DNA of 35,144 nt from an uncultured Christensenella sp. (GCA_910578655.1 CAJTQE010000008.1:1-35144); one strand, 5' to 3'. Counted from the first letter of the stretch, positions 17,235 through 25,079 are shown. Notes: generated by a model from the sequence alone, not told the origin. A program made the numbers and translations.

Positions 17235-17708
17235 ATGGAAATCGTTGAAATGAGGGACGGACACGTCGAAGCGGTTAAAAATTTACTTGTTGAATTGCAG
17301 TCGCATATCGCAAGTCTGGACGAACGCGGAGTTGTCGTTTTAAAGGACAATTTCCGCGAGGACTACTTTGCGTTTATCTCCAAAGAACGCAACGCAAAAA
17401 TTTTCGTTGCGGAAGAGTGCGGCAGCGCAGTCGGCATGGTAATCTGCAAAATATTACAGGGCGGAGGCGAGGAAGAAATTACCACTACCTGCCCGAAAGT
17501 CGGATTTATAAGCGATTTGGTAACTACGCGGTCAAAGCGCGGAAAGGGCATAGGCAAAGCCCTTTTGGCGCACGCCGTGCAATATTTTAAAGCCTGCGGC
17601 TGCAGTTGGGCACAACTGGAAGTATTTGCGCCGAACACGCCGGCGTACGGACTGTATAAAGGTGCCGGCTTTACTCCGCTATGCATTTATATGAACAAAA
17701 AAATTTAA
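17235..17708 (+). CDS. GNAT family N-acetyltransferase
   Basis: A 157-aa acetyl-CoA-dependent acyltransferase. The acetyl-CoA-binding motif is clear as RSKRGKGIGKALLAHAV (R/Q-x-x-G-x-G type), preceded by the strand ISDLVTT and followed by the C-terminal strand-helix AQLEVFAPNTPAYGLYKGAGF. Substrate unknown. AGGTGAAG is about 5 nt before the ATG. It lies 7 bp after the exporter genes and probably shares their transcript, so acetylation of a transported compound is conceivable but unproven. Confidence 0.93.
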   Translation: MEIVEMRDGHVEAVKNLLVELQSHIASLDERGVVVLKDNFREDYFAFISKERNAKIFVAEECGSAVGMVICKILQGGGEEEITTTCPKVGFISDLVTTRSKRGKGIGKALLAHAVQYFKACGCSWAQLEVFAPNTPAYGLYKGAGFTPLCIYMNKKI

Positions 17709-17767
17709 GCGCCGCCCGTATGAAATTTACGCGCGCGCAATGTAATTAATTAACAAAACAAAATTAT

Positions 17768-17796
17768 TTACAATTTTATGTATCAAAATATTGTAA
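17768..17796. promoter_or_regulatory. Inverted repeat at the adhE promoter
   Basis: TTACAAT (17768-17774) and ATTGTAA (17790-17796) form a perfect 7-bp inverted repeat with a 15-bp spacer. The right arm covers the -35 box of adhE, so a protein bound here would block the promoter. It does not match the Rex consensus closely. Confidence 0.35.
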
Positions 17797-17819
17797 GGCG
17801 GACATTTATTTGATATGAT
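17791..17819 (+). promoter_or_regulatory. adhE promoter
   Basis: TTGTAA (17791-17796), a 17-bp spacer and TATGAT (17814-17819), preceded by an extended -10 TG (17811-17812). The leader is short (about 28 nt) and contains GGAGGAG. Confidence 0.75.
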
Positions 17820-17854
17820 TATATCGATAAATAAATAGCGATTATGGAGGAGTT

Positions 17855-20467
17855 ATGGATTTCAAGTTACCATACGGAATTTGCGACAGTGTTGAAAAGC
17901 TTGAACGCGAAATAAGCAGAGTGAGGGAGGCGCAGAAAATTTTTGCGTCGTTCACTCAGGAACAGGTTGATAAAATATTCCGCGCGGCGGCGGTTGCCGC
18001 AAACAGGGCAAGGATACCCCTTGCGCGGCTTGCCGTTGAAGAAACGGGAATGGGCGTTGTGGAGGACAAAGTAATTAAAAACCACTACGCGTCCGAATAT
18101 ATTTACAACACGTATAAGAATACAAAGACCTGCGGCATTATAGAAGAAGATAAGGCTTACGGCGTCAAAAAAATAGTAGAACCTATCGGTGTAGTCGGCG
18201 CGGTTATTCCCACAACCAACCCTACGTCTACGGCGATTTTCAAAACTTTAATTTCTTTAAAGACGCGTAACGGCTGTATAATCAGCCCTCACCCCCGTGC
18301 AAAAAACAGCACGATATGCGCCGCAAAAGTTGTGTACGAGGCGGCGGTTGCGGCAGGCGCACCCGAAGGAATAATAAGCTGGATAGACGTCCCCACCCTC
18401 GATATGACCAACCTTTTAATGAAAGAGGTTGACATAATTCTGGCGACGGGCGGCCCCGGTATGGTAAGGGCGGCGTATTCAAGCGGTAAACCTGCAATAG
18501 GCGTCGGCGCGGGGAACACCCCTGCGATAATCGATGAAAGCGCGGACATACTTCTTGCCGTCAGCTCTATAATTCATTCGAAAACTTTCGATAACGGTAT
18601 GATATGCGCGTCCGAACAGTCGGTCATAGTTGCGGATAAAATCTACAACAAGGTTAAAAAAGAGTTTGCCGCACGCGGCTGCTATATCTTAAAACCCGAA
18701 GAGGCGGACCTTGTAAGAAAGACAATAATAATCAACGGCTCGCTCAACGCAAAGATAGTCGGTCAGCCTGCGGCGAAGATAGCCGCGCTTGCCGGAGTCA
18801 AAGTTCCCGAGAGTACTAAGATATTGATTGGCGAGGTGGAGTCGGTTGAACTTTCGGAAGAGTTCGCGCACGAAAAACTATCGCCCGTGCTTGCAATGTA
18901 TAGGGCGTCCGACTTTGACGACGCGCTCAATAAAGCCGACAGGTTGGTTCAGGACGGCGGTTTCGGACATACTTCGTCGCTTTACGTCGACGTGCTGACC
19001 TCGCAGGACAAGATAAACGCGTTCGGCGAGAGAATGAAAACCTGCCGTATTCTTATCAATACTCCTTCGTCGCAGGGCGGTATAGGCGACTTGTACAACT
19101 TCAAGCTTGCGCCTTCGCTGACGCTGGGCTGCGGTTCCTGGGGCGGTAACTCCGTTTCGGAAAACGTCGGCGTCAAACACTTATTAAACATCAAGACGGT
19201 TGCTGAAAGGAGAGAGAATATGCTGTGGTTCAGGGCGCCCGAAAAAGTTTATTTAAAGAAAGGCTGTCTGCCCGTCGCGTTGGACGAACTTAAAAACGTA
19301 ATGGGCAAAAAGAGAGCGTTTATAGTAACCGATAATTTCCTGTTCAAGAACGGATATACCAAGCCCATTTGCGAAAAACTCGACGAAATAGGCGTTGCAT
19401 ATACTACGTTTTTCAACGTCGAACCCGACCCTACGCTTGCTTGCGCGATAGAGGGCGCAAAGCAGATGACGGCATTCGCGCCCGATACGATAATCGCGCT
19501 CGGCGGCGGTTCGGCAATGGACGCGGCTAAAATTATGTGGGTAATGTACGAGCATCCCGAAGTCGATTTCGAAGATATGGCAATGCGCTTTATGGATATC
19601 AGAAAGCGAATTTACACGTTCCCCAAAATGGGCGAAAAGGCGTACTTCATTGCAATACCCACTTCCGCCGGTACGGGTTCGGAAGTTACTCCGTTTGCGG
19701 TTATTACCGACGAAAAGACGGGCGTCAAATATCCGCTTGCCGATTACGAGCTTATGCCCGATATGGCAATAATAGATACCGATTTGCATATGTCCGCACC
19801 CAAGGGATTGACGGCGGCGTCGGGTATCGACGCGGTAACTCACGCGTTGGAAGCATACGCGTCGATAATGGCAACAGATTACACGGACGGGCTTGCAATT
19901 CAGGCTTTAAAAGTAATTTTCAAGTACTTACCCGAAGCTTACGAAAACGGTCAGACGGCGGTAGAGGCAAGGGAAAAAATGGCAAACGCCGCAACTATGG
20001 CCGGTATGGCTTTCGCCAACGCTTTTCTCGGGGTATGCCACAGTATGGCGCACAAACTCGGCGCGTTCCACCACTTGCCTCACGGCGTGGCAAACGCTTT
20101 GCTGATTAACGAAGTTATCAGATTCAACTCGGCGGAAGTCCCCACGAAGATGGGTACGTTCAGTCAGTACGATCACCCTAAGGCAAAACGCAGATATGCC
20201 GAAGTTGCCGAAAGTTTAGGCATCGACGGCAAGAACGACGACGAAAAAGTTGCTAATCTTATCAAGGCTATCGAAGAGCTTAAAGGTAAAATAGGAATTA
20301 AAAAGACTATCAGGGAGTACGGTATCGAAGAGGCTGACTTTATGGGAAGTCTGGATGAAATGGTAGAACAGGCATTCGACGACCAGTGTACCGGCGCAAA
20401 CCCGAGATATCCTTTGATGAAAGAGATTAAGCAGATGTATCTTAACGCGTATTACGGAGGGAAATAA
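17855..20467 (+). CDS. adhE: Bifunctional acetaldehyde-CoA/alcohol dehydrogenase
   Basis: Reduces acetyl-CoA to acetaldehyde and then ethanol, recycling NADH in fermentation; such enzymes form filaments called spirosomes. The 870-aa fusion is the normal AdhE length. The N-terminal aldehyde dehydrogenase carries the catalytic C251 in NGMICASEQSV and the NAD-binding IGVGAGNTPA. The C-terminal iron-dependent alcohol dehydrogenase (from about residue 450) has GGGSAMDAAKIMW, THALEAYAS and the iron ligands in GVCHSMAHKLGAFHHLPHG. GGAGGAG precedes the ATG, and an extended -10 promoter with an overlapping inverted repeat lies upstream. It overlaps the next gene by 1 bp (TAATG). Confidence 0.98.
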   Translation: MDFKLPYGICDSVEKLEREISRVREAQKIFASFTQEQVDKIFRAAAVAANRARIPLARLAVEETGMGVVEDKVIKNHYASEYIYNTYKNTKTCGIIEEDKAYGVKKIVEPIGVVGAVIPTTNPTSTAIFKTLISLKTRNGCIISPHPRAKNSTICAAKVVYEAAVAAGAPEGIISWIDVPTLDMTNLLMKEVDIILATGGPGMVRAAYSSGKPAIGVGAGNTPAIIDESADILLAVSSIIHSKTFDNGMICASEQSVIVADKIYNKVKKEFAARGCYILKPEEADLVRKTIIINGSLNAKIVGQPAAKIAALAGVKVPESTKILIGEVESVELSEEFAHEKLSPVLAMYRASDFDDALNKADRLVQDGGFGHTSSLYVDVLTSQDKINAFGERMKTCRILINTPSSQGGIGDLYNFKLAPSLTLGCGSWGGNSVSENVGVKHLLNIKTVAERRENMLWFRAPEKVYLKKGCLPVALDELKNVMGKKRAFIVTDNFLFKNGYTKPICEKLDEIGVAYTTFFNVEPDPTLACAIEGAKQMTAFAPDTIIALGGGSAMDAAKIMWVMYEHPEVDFEDMAMRFMDIRKRIYTFPKMGEKAYFIAIPTSAGTGSEVTPFAVITDEKTGVKYPLADYELMPDMAIIDTDLHMSAPKGLTAASGIDAVTHALEAYASIMATDYTDGLAIQALKVIFKYLPEAYENGQTAVEAREKMANAATMAGMAFANAFLGVCHSMAHKLGAFHHLPHGVANALLINEVIRFNSAEVPTKMGTFSQYDHPKAKRRYAEVAESLGIDGKNDDEKVANLIKAIEELKGKIGIKKTIREYGIEEADFMGSLDEMVEQAFDDQCTGANPRYPLMKEIKQMYLNAYYGGK

Positions 20468-21216
20468 TGGATAACGCAAAATTAATATTTTCAAGGGCAG
20501 ACAAAAAGATATACAGACACGGCGACAGTCTTGTCAAAGTGTTTGACAAAAACTATTCAAAGGCGAATATCTTAAACGAGGCGTTAAATCACGCAAGGGT
20601 TGAGGAAACCGATTTAAACGTTCCCAAAATAAAATCAATAGAAGTGGTGGACGGGAAATGGGCTATAGTACTCGACTATATCGAGGGTGAAACATTGCAG
20701 ACGCTTATGCAGAAACACCCCGAAAAAGAGGATGAATATTTAGAGCTTTTTGTGGATTTGCAGTTGACCGTGCTTTCGAAAAACGTACCTATGCTCAACA
20801 AGCTTAAAGATAAAATGAACGGCAAAATCTCGTCCGCAGACCTTGACGCAACTACGCGTTACGACCTGCACACGCGTCTGGATTCAATGCCCAAACACAA
20901 GCACTTATGCCACGGCGACTTTAACCCGACCAACGTAATTATAACGTCCGACGGCACGCCGTACATTATCGACTGGTCGCACGCAACGCAGGGTAATTCC
21001 TCTGCGGACGTTGCAAGAAGTTACCTGCTGTTCTATCTTGACGGCAAGGAAAATCTTGCAAACAAGTACTTAAAACTTTACTGTAAAAAAAGCGATACGG
21101 CAATTCAGTACGTTCAGCGTTGGATACCTATCGTAGCGGCTTCGCGTCTGGTCAAATGCAACCCCGAGGAAGAGCAGTTCCTCCGCAGCTGGATAGATGT
21201 TGTAGATTACGAATAA
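20467..21216 (+). CDS. Aminoglycoside phosphotransferase/choline kinase-like protein
   Basis: A 249-aa protein-kinase-fold small-molecule kinase. The catalytic Brenner-type motif is HGDFNPTNV (H149, D151) and the metal-binding Asp is D169 in YIIDWSHA. An N-lobe and hinge are seen as WAIVLDYIEGETLQTLM. The acceptor is unknown; homologues include antibiotic, sugar and choline kinases, and nothing here points to resistance. Translation is probably coupled to adhE (1-bp overlap, ribosome site GGAGGG at the adhE end). The link to ethanol metabolism is positional only. A strong terminator follows. Confidence 0.85.
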   Translation: MDNAKLIFSRADKKIYRHGDSLVKVFDKNYSKANILNEALNHARVEETDLNVPKIKSIEVVDGKWAIVLDYIEGETLQTLMQKHPEKEDEYLELFVDLQLTVLSKNVPMLNKLKDKMNGKISSADLDATTRYDLHTRLDSMPKHKHLCHGDFNPTNVIITSDGTPYIIDWSHATQGNSSADVARSYLLFYLDGKENLANKYLKLYCKKSDTAIQYVQRWIPIVAASRLVKCNPEEEQFLRSWIDVVDYE

Positions 21217-21224
21217 ACAAAAAT

Positions 21225-21251
21225 CGCCCCCGAAAACTTTCGGGGGCGTTT
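21225..21251. terminator. Bidirectional terminator
   Basis: An inverted repeat, CGCCCCCGAAA (21225-21235) with TTTCGGGGGCG (21238-21248), is followed by TTT on plus and by an A-rich run (T-rich on minus) on the other side. It lies between the converging kinase gene and the minus-strand GNAT gene and can serve both. Confidence 0.88.
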
Positions 21252-21258
21252 CCATTGC

Positions 21259-21702
21259 TTATTTAATTAGTACGGGGCAGTCAAGTTCGTCGCAGTACTC
21301 GTCTGATTCGGCGTATCCGCACGCTTTAAAAAAAGGCGTCGCGGCATCGCAAGGCAGGCAGTAAATGCCTTTCGCGCCGGCGGCTGTAAGTTCGTTTTCG
21401 GCGCGGTTCATCAAAAACCTGCCGACGCCCTTTCGCCGCGCCGACGGCGCAACGTAAATTTCGCGCACGTCGCCAAAGCCCTCTTTAAAATTCCATTCAT
21501 TGTCTATGTCGTCTATCTGATATATAACAAACCCGACCGTCTGTCCGTCAAGTTCGGCAAGCTCTACGCGCAAAAGCCCTGCAAGCATATCGGGAATTAT
21601 ATATTCCTCGACAAGGTGCGCCGTATCGTCGGGGCAGTCAAGTTCGGCATAGTATTGTTTAAATAAGGTTTTGAAAACCTGTTTGTCAAAATGTATTTTC
21701 AT
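21259..21702 (-). CDS. GNAT family N-acetyltransferase
   Basis: A 147-aa acetyltransferase using the ATG at 21702; the upstream extension to 21774 crosses the rpmA terminator and is rejected. The acetyl-CoA site is APSARRKGVGRFLMNRAE, preceded by FGDVREIYV, and the C-terminus has FFKACGYAESDEYC. No good Shine-Dalgarno is visible. It lies downstream of rpmA, where obgE is often found in Bacillota, but a terminator separates them. Substrate unknown. Confidence 0.88.
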   Translation of the reverse strand: MKIHFDKQVFKTLFKQYYAELDCPDDTAHLVEEYIIPDMLAGLLRVELAELDGQTVGFVIYQIDDIDNEWNFKEGFGDVREIYVAPSARRKGVGRFLMNRAENELTAAGAKGIYCLPCDAATPFFKACGYAESDEYCDELDCPVLIK

Positions 21703-21714
21703 ATTTTCAAATAT

Positions 21715-21743
21715 AAAAAAGCGAGACTGTCGCTCGCTTTTTT
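21715..21743 (-). terminator. rplU-rpmA terminator
   Basis: An A-run plus GCGAG (21715-21725) pairs with CTCGC plus a T-run (21733-21743) around a 7-nt loop. On the minus strand this is a hairpin ending in a T stretch, just after the rpmA stop. Confidence 0.85.
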
Positions 21744-21749
21744 TCTTTT

Positions 21750-22028
21750 TTATTCTGCGACGGGATAAACGCAAACCTGCTTTCCGTCTTTGCCCACTCT
21801 TTCAAATCTGACGGTTCCGTCAACGAGTGCAAACAGAGTATCGTCTTTGCCCATTCCAACACCGCTGCCTGCCTTGAACTTAGAACCGCGCTGTCTGACA
21901 AGGATATTTCCCGCAAGCACTTTCTGTCCGTCGGCACGCTTAACGCCAAGCATTTTGGGGTTACTGTCTCTGCCGTTATGCGATGAACCGGTACCTTTCT
22001 TATGGGCGAATAATTTTAAAAATATCAT
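21750..22028 (-). CDS. rpmA: 50S ribosomal protein L27
   Basis: L27 reaches the peptidyl transferase centre with its N-terminus. The 92-aa product contains the family core AHKKGTGSSHNGRDSNPKML and ILVRQRGSKFKAGSGVGMG. It begins with MIFLKLF before AHKKG, the extended form known in Bacillota where the protease Prp removes the first residues. It follows rplU after only 17 bp, so prp, which usually lies between the two, is not there. GGAGG lies before the ATG and a terminator follows. Confidence 0.97.
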   Translation of the reverse strand: MIFLKLFAHKKGTGSSHNGRDSNPKMLGVKRADGQKVLAGNILVRQRGSKFKAGSGVGMGKDDTLFALVDGTVRFERVGKDGKQVCVYPVAE

Positions 22029-22045
22029 ATTATTATCCTCCTGAA

Positions 22046-22405
22046 TTATTCTGCCTTAGCTTTCGCTTCGGGCTTTTTGGTTGCCGCTTTTTTAGCTGCC
22101 GGCGCGCCGATTGCCGTAACTTTTAACTGCGTGTAGGGCTGTCTGTGACCCTGCTTTTTCCTGACGTTCTTTTTGGGCTTGTACGTAAAGATGATAATCT
22201 TCTTTTCCTTGCCCTGCGAAACGACTTCGCAGCTGACGGTAAGGTTTTTAACCTCGTCGCCGACTTTAACGCTGCTGCCGTCCGACGCAAGAACTACGGG
22301 GAACTGCACGGTATCGCCTACTTTGGCGTTCAGCTTTTCAACCTTTAAAAGGTCACCTTCGCAAACTTTATACTGTTTGCTTCCGTTTTCAAAAATCGCA
22401 TACAT
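22046..22405 (-). CDS. rplU: 50S ribosomal protein L21
   Basis: A 119-aa protein of the large subunit. Seen: MYAIFENGSKQYKVCEGD at the start, AKVGDTVQFPVVL, and the rRNA-binding KKNVRKKQGHRQPYTQLKV at about residues 80-98. The last 20 residues form a lysine/alanine-rich tail, longer than in the usual 103-aa protein. The ATG at 22405 follows GAGGAGG; an upstream in-frame start at 22519 would run through the leader and promoter and is rejected. A structured leader suggests autoregulation. Confidence 0.97.
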   Translation of the reverse strand: MYAIFENGSKQYKVCEGDLLKVEKLNAKVGDTVQFPVVLASDGSSVKVGDEVKNLTVSCEVVSQGKEKKIIIFTYKPKKNVRKKQGHRQPYTQLKVTAIGAPAAKKAATKKPEAKAKAE

Positions 22406-22484
22406 ATTCGTTTTACCTCCTCTAACCAGTCTCGCCGTCGGGGTAGCGCAAAGCGCGTTTTTTTTACCCTTTCCGTGCGGCTCA
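22406..22484 (-). ncRNA. Candidate L21 leader
   Basis: The predicted 79-nt rplU leader holds a hairpin: TACCC/GGGTA closing pairs (plus 22441-22445 with 22465-22469), an A-rich internal loop, and an inner GCGC/GCGC pair (22446-22449 with 22453-22456). L21 leaders are a known cis-regulatory class in Bacillota. I cannot confirm a match to that model from sequence reading alone. Confidence 0.45.
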
Positions 22485-22490
22485 TTGTTT

Positions 22491-22519
22491 ACTGTATCAT
22501 AACGGCAAAATATTGTCAA
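22491..22519 (-). promoter_or_regulatory. rplU-rpmA promoter
   Basis: On the minus strand, a perfect TTGACA (plus 22514-22519), a 17-bp spacer and TACAGT (plus 22491-22496) with an extended TG. Confidence 0.7.
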
Positions 22520-22587
22520 GTAGTTTTTAAAGAACGGGGGTATTTTTTTATCGGGAAAAGCGAATACTGAATTTTAAGGAGAGCTTT

Positions 22588-23028
22588 ATGGAAAAGAAAA
22601 AAACCGACAGTGAAATAGTTGCGGAAATTTACCGCAATACACAGCTTGCGCTTGAAGCTATTTCGGACGTAATGCCCGCAGTAGAGGACGGCGAAATTCG
22701 TGAAGCGATAATGCACCAACACGAAGAATACGAAAAAATTTGCTCGAAAGCCGCTGCGCTTGCGTTGAAGCATAACGTGGACGTAAAGGAGCCCGGCCCC
22801 ATTAAAAAGGCGATGATGTGGAGCGCCATTAAAATGGGAACGGCAAACGACGGCTCGTCGCAAAACATCGCGCAAATGATGATACGCGGAACGGTTACGG
22901 GTATAACCTCGCTTAAAACTTCTTTGACGGACGGCGGAACCAATATGGACGCCGAAGTTAAAAAACTGCTGAACGAGCTTATCGCCACGGAAGAAAACTT
23001 CGAGAAAAAGCTGAAAGGATTTTTATAA
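22588..23028 (+). CDS. Uncharacterised all-helical protein, 146 aa
   Basis: Almost wholly helical, with repeating charged and hydrophobic heptad-like segments: TDSEIVAEIYRNTQLALEAI, then EDGEIREAIMHQHEEYEKIC, then an amphipathic MMWSAIKMGTANDGSSQNIA region, and a last helix ending KKLKGFL. The layout resembles a four-helix, ferritin-like bundle family widespread in Clostridia, but the metal-ligand pairs of true ferritins are not evident. No signal peptide. AAGGAGAG precedes the ATG. It is transcribed away from rplU and converges on RNase G at a shared terminator. Confidence 0.8.
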   Translation: MEKKKTDSEIVAEIYRNTQLALEAISDVMPAVEDGEIREAIMHQHEEYEKICSKAAALALKHNVDVKEPGPIKKAMMWSAIKMGTANDGSSQNIAQMMIRGTVTGITSLKTSLTDGGTNMDAEVKKLLNELIATEENFEKKLKGFL

Positions 23029-23031
23029 TTG

Positions 23032-23065
23032 ATTACGCCGTGAGCTGCATAACTCACGGCGTAAT
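23032..23065. terminator. Bidirectional terminator
   Basis: A perfect 13-bp stem, ATTACGCCGTGAG (23032-23044) with CTCACGGCGTAAT (23053-23065), has an 8-nt loop and lies between converging genes. The T run is short (TTTCTT on plus). Confidence 0.85.
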
Positions 23066-23089
23066 TTCTTATCGGCTTGCTTTAAGCGT

Positions 23090-24532
23090 TTAATATAGCT
23101 TTATGGTTTTATCGTCGGGTTCGAATCCGGTTATTAACCGGACGTGCCTGTCGGCGCTTTTTCTCGGCTTTGCGTAGACTTTCATATCGGGCATACGCTC
23201 TTTCAGGTCGTCAATATAAGCCGTCCATTCAAGTGCGTGGGAAAGAATTTCGCCGTTTGTTTCCAAAAGTATCCGTCTGTAACCCTCCGCGAAAAGTTTT
23301 AAAAGCTGTGCCCTTGCCTCGAACAGGGCGTACTTAGAATTTTTTATAAAGGGAGTAATGCCGGACCCCTCGTGTTTTCTCGTAAACTCAACCAAACCGA
23401 ACTGCGACATCTGTGCTACGCAGCACTTGTTTCCGTAACTTTTAAGTGCGCGCTCAAGCTCTTCAACCACGGTTTTGTTGTGCGCCTCGTAAGTCATATC
23501 GATAAAATCCACTACGATTATTCCCCCGATATTCCTGAGTTTAACCTGCCTTGCTATTTCCCGCGCTGCAAGAACGTTCGTATAATATACCGTCTGTTCA
23601 AGGTTTTCTCCTCCCGTAAAACCGCCCGTATTGACGTCTATCGCCGTCAGCGCCTCGCACTTATCAATGACAAGATAGGCGCCGTTTTCAAGCTCGGCGT
23701 GCGGCTGAGTTATAGCGGCAACCTGCGTGCTTATCCCGTATTCTTCAAGCATATCCCTGCCCGAATTATGCACCGTGACGGGTCTGCGTCGGGTCGGAGG
23801 AAAGAGAGTATAAAACGCCTCTATCGCCGTTTTAAGTTTGTCTGTACCTACTATTATTTCCTCTATGTCGTGGCTCAGCACGTCGCTAAGCACGCGCGGA
23901 ATAAGTCCCGATTCGGTGTATAAAAGCGCGCCCGTGTCGGCGGTCGCATACCCTTTCAAAACGGCGGCATAAGTGCTTTTAAGGCTGTCAAGCTCTGTTT
24001 CGAGCAGGTCGTGACGGGTGTATGGGGAAGCGGTTCTGAGCACTATTCCCTCGTCCTCTCCGACAAGGTTGCGCACCGAATATGCAAGGCTTTTTCTCAG
24101 TTCGTCGTCGGATATTCTGCGCGAAACGCCTACGAACGGGGTTTTAGGCAAATAGATTATGTTTTTTCCGACGAACGAAGGGAACAGTGTCACCTTAGCG
24201 CCTTTCTTGTTTACGGGCGGTTTTACTACCTGTACCAAAACGTCGTCGCCCTCTTTAAGTTCGGGCAGGGATATCTCTGTGCGTACGCCGTCGTAGCGGT
24301 CAGAGCTTAAAACGGCGTCGTCTGTGGAAAGATAGCAGTTGCGTTCAAGTCCGCAGTCAACGAAAGCCGCCTGCATTCCCGCAAGCACGGCAACAACTTT
24401 GCCCTTATATATGTTGCCTTTAAGCGAATGATTCCCGTCTTTTTCATAATTAAATCCGGTCAGTTTTCCGTTCTCTGTAACGGCGGAAACGGTGTAACCG
24501 CAATACTCGTCGAAGTAGATGGTCTTTTTCAT
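23090..24532 (-). CDS. rng: Ribonuclease E/G family protein (RNase G)
   Basis: An endoribonuclease acting in rRNA maturation and mRNA turnover. The ATG at 24532 gives 480 aa, close to E. coli RNase G (489). An S1 RNA-binding domain occupies about residues 35-120 (NIYKGKVVAVLAGMQAAFVD). The catalytic region has D299 in ALTAIDVNTGG and D342/D345 in VVDFIDM, the Mg2+ site of the family. The C-terminal scaffold extension of RNase E is absent. An alternative start six residues upstream is possible. Position near rplU-rpmA is common in Bacillota, although an unrelated gene on the other strand now separates them. Confidence 0.94.
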   Translation of the reverse strand: MKKTIYFDEYCGYTVSAVTENGKLTGFNYEKDGNHSLKGNIYKGKVVAVLAGMQAAFVDCGLERNCYLSTDDAVLSSDRYDGVRTEISLPELKEGDDVLVQVVKPPVNKKGAKVTLFPSFVGKNIIYLPKTPFVGVSRRISDDELRKSLAYSVRNLVGEDEGIVLRTASPYTRHDLLETELDSLKSTYAAVLKGYATADTGALLYTESGLIPRVLSDVLSHDIEEIIVGTDKLKTAIEAFYTLFPPTRRRPVTVHNSGRDMLEEYGISTQVAAITQPHAELENGAYLVIDKCEALTAIDVNTGGFTGGENLEQTVYYTNVLAAREIARQVKLRNIGGIIVVDFIDMTYEAHNKTVVEELERALKSYGNKCCVAQMSQFGLVEFTRKHEGSGITPFIKNSKYALFEARAQLLKLFAEGYRRILLETNGEILSHALEWTAYIDDLKERMPDMKVYAKPRKSADRHVRLITGFEPDDKTIKLY

Positions 24533-24575
24533 AACCACATTATAGCGCAATAAAAGAATTTAATCAATATATAAC

Positions 24576-24604
24576 TTGACAAAAATTACTAAATTTAATA
24601 TAAT
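24576..24604 (+). promoter_or_regulatory. Consensus promoter of the secB-like gene
   Basis: A perfect TTGACA (24576-24581), a 17-bp spacer and a perfect TATAAT (24599-24604). With the greA promoter, it is the closest match to consensus in the window. Confidence 0.85.
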
Positions 24605-24637
24605 GACTTTAAGTTAATTATTTTGGAGATTTTAATT

Positions 24638-25072
24638 ATGAAATTCGATTTTAAAGGCATCACCGCAGAAGAGCTTTCTTTCAAGCTCAATCACATTAAA
24701 TTAGAGCCTGACACAAAGCTTGACATAAAGCCTCAGTTTTCGCGTCAGGTAAGAAAAGTCAACGGCAACGAGAAAGTAAACTTTATTGTTTTGTCGGTTA
24801 AAATCGCTTCAACGGAAGCTGAACCCAAACCTTTTGATATCAACGTAACCCTTGTCGGTATCTTCGAGGTTGAACTTGCAAACGAGAACGAGGAGCGCAG
24901 CTTCGTAATAGAGGGAACCAAGCTTTTGTATCCCTATCTTCGTTCGGCTGTTACCAATCTTACGGCAAATGCGTACATCGCGCCACTCAACCTTCCCGTT
25001 ATCAGCGGACCTATCTTCCCCGAGGACAGAGACGTTTACGCATTCTCGGTAGATAATTCAAAACTCAACTGA
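24638..25072 (+). CDS. SecB-like export chaperone
   Basis: A 144-aa protein with the SecB fold signature: a long beta-rich body (DIKPQFSRQVRKVNGNEKVN, then PFDINVTLVGIFEVEL) and the diagnostic helix-loop LYPYLRSAVTNLTANAYIAP followed by LNLPVISGP, matching the FPYAREx...LxPVNF-type end of SecB. SecB keeps preproteins unfolded for SecA in proteobacteria; SecB-like proteins outside that group are also known as chaperones of toxin-antitoxin pairs. No toxin or antitoxin is adjacent here. It starts at the ATG after TGGAG (an upstream TTG at 24623 is less likely) under a consensus promoter. Family call is good; client unknown. Confidence 0.78.
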   Translation: MKFDFKGITAEELSFKLNHIKLEPDTKLDIKPQFSRQVRKVNGNEKVNFIVLSVKIASTEAEPKPFDINVTLVGIFEVELANENEERSFVIEGTKLLYPYLRSAVTNLTANAYIAPLNLPVISGPIFPEDRDVYAFSVDNSKLN

Positions 25073-25079
25073 TTTAAAG

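Noticed and set aside
16553..17350. Minus-strand 265-aa frame opposite the second ABC subunit
   Set aside because: Antisense to the conserved NBD and GNAT start; no independent coding sign.
17709..17854. Rex binding site upstream of adhE
   Set aside because: Only a TTAACAAA half-site-like string is visible; the real inverted repeat does not fit the Rex consensus.
19253..19843. Minus-strand 196-aa frame opposite adhE
   Set aside because: Shadow of the AdhE reading frame; His/Arg/Tyr-rich composition typical of antisense frames.
20467..21216. Antibiotic resistance call for the APH-like kinase
   Set aside because: Only the generic kinase motifs are present, and coupling to adhE gives no support for aminoglycoside modification.
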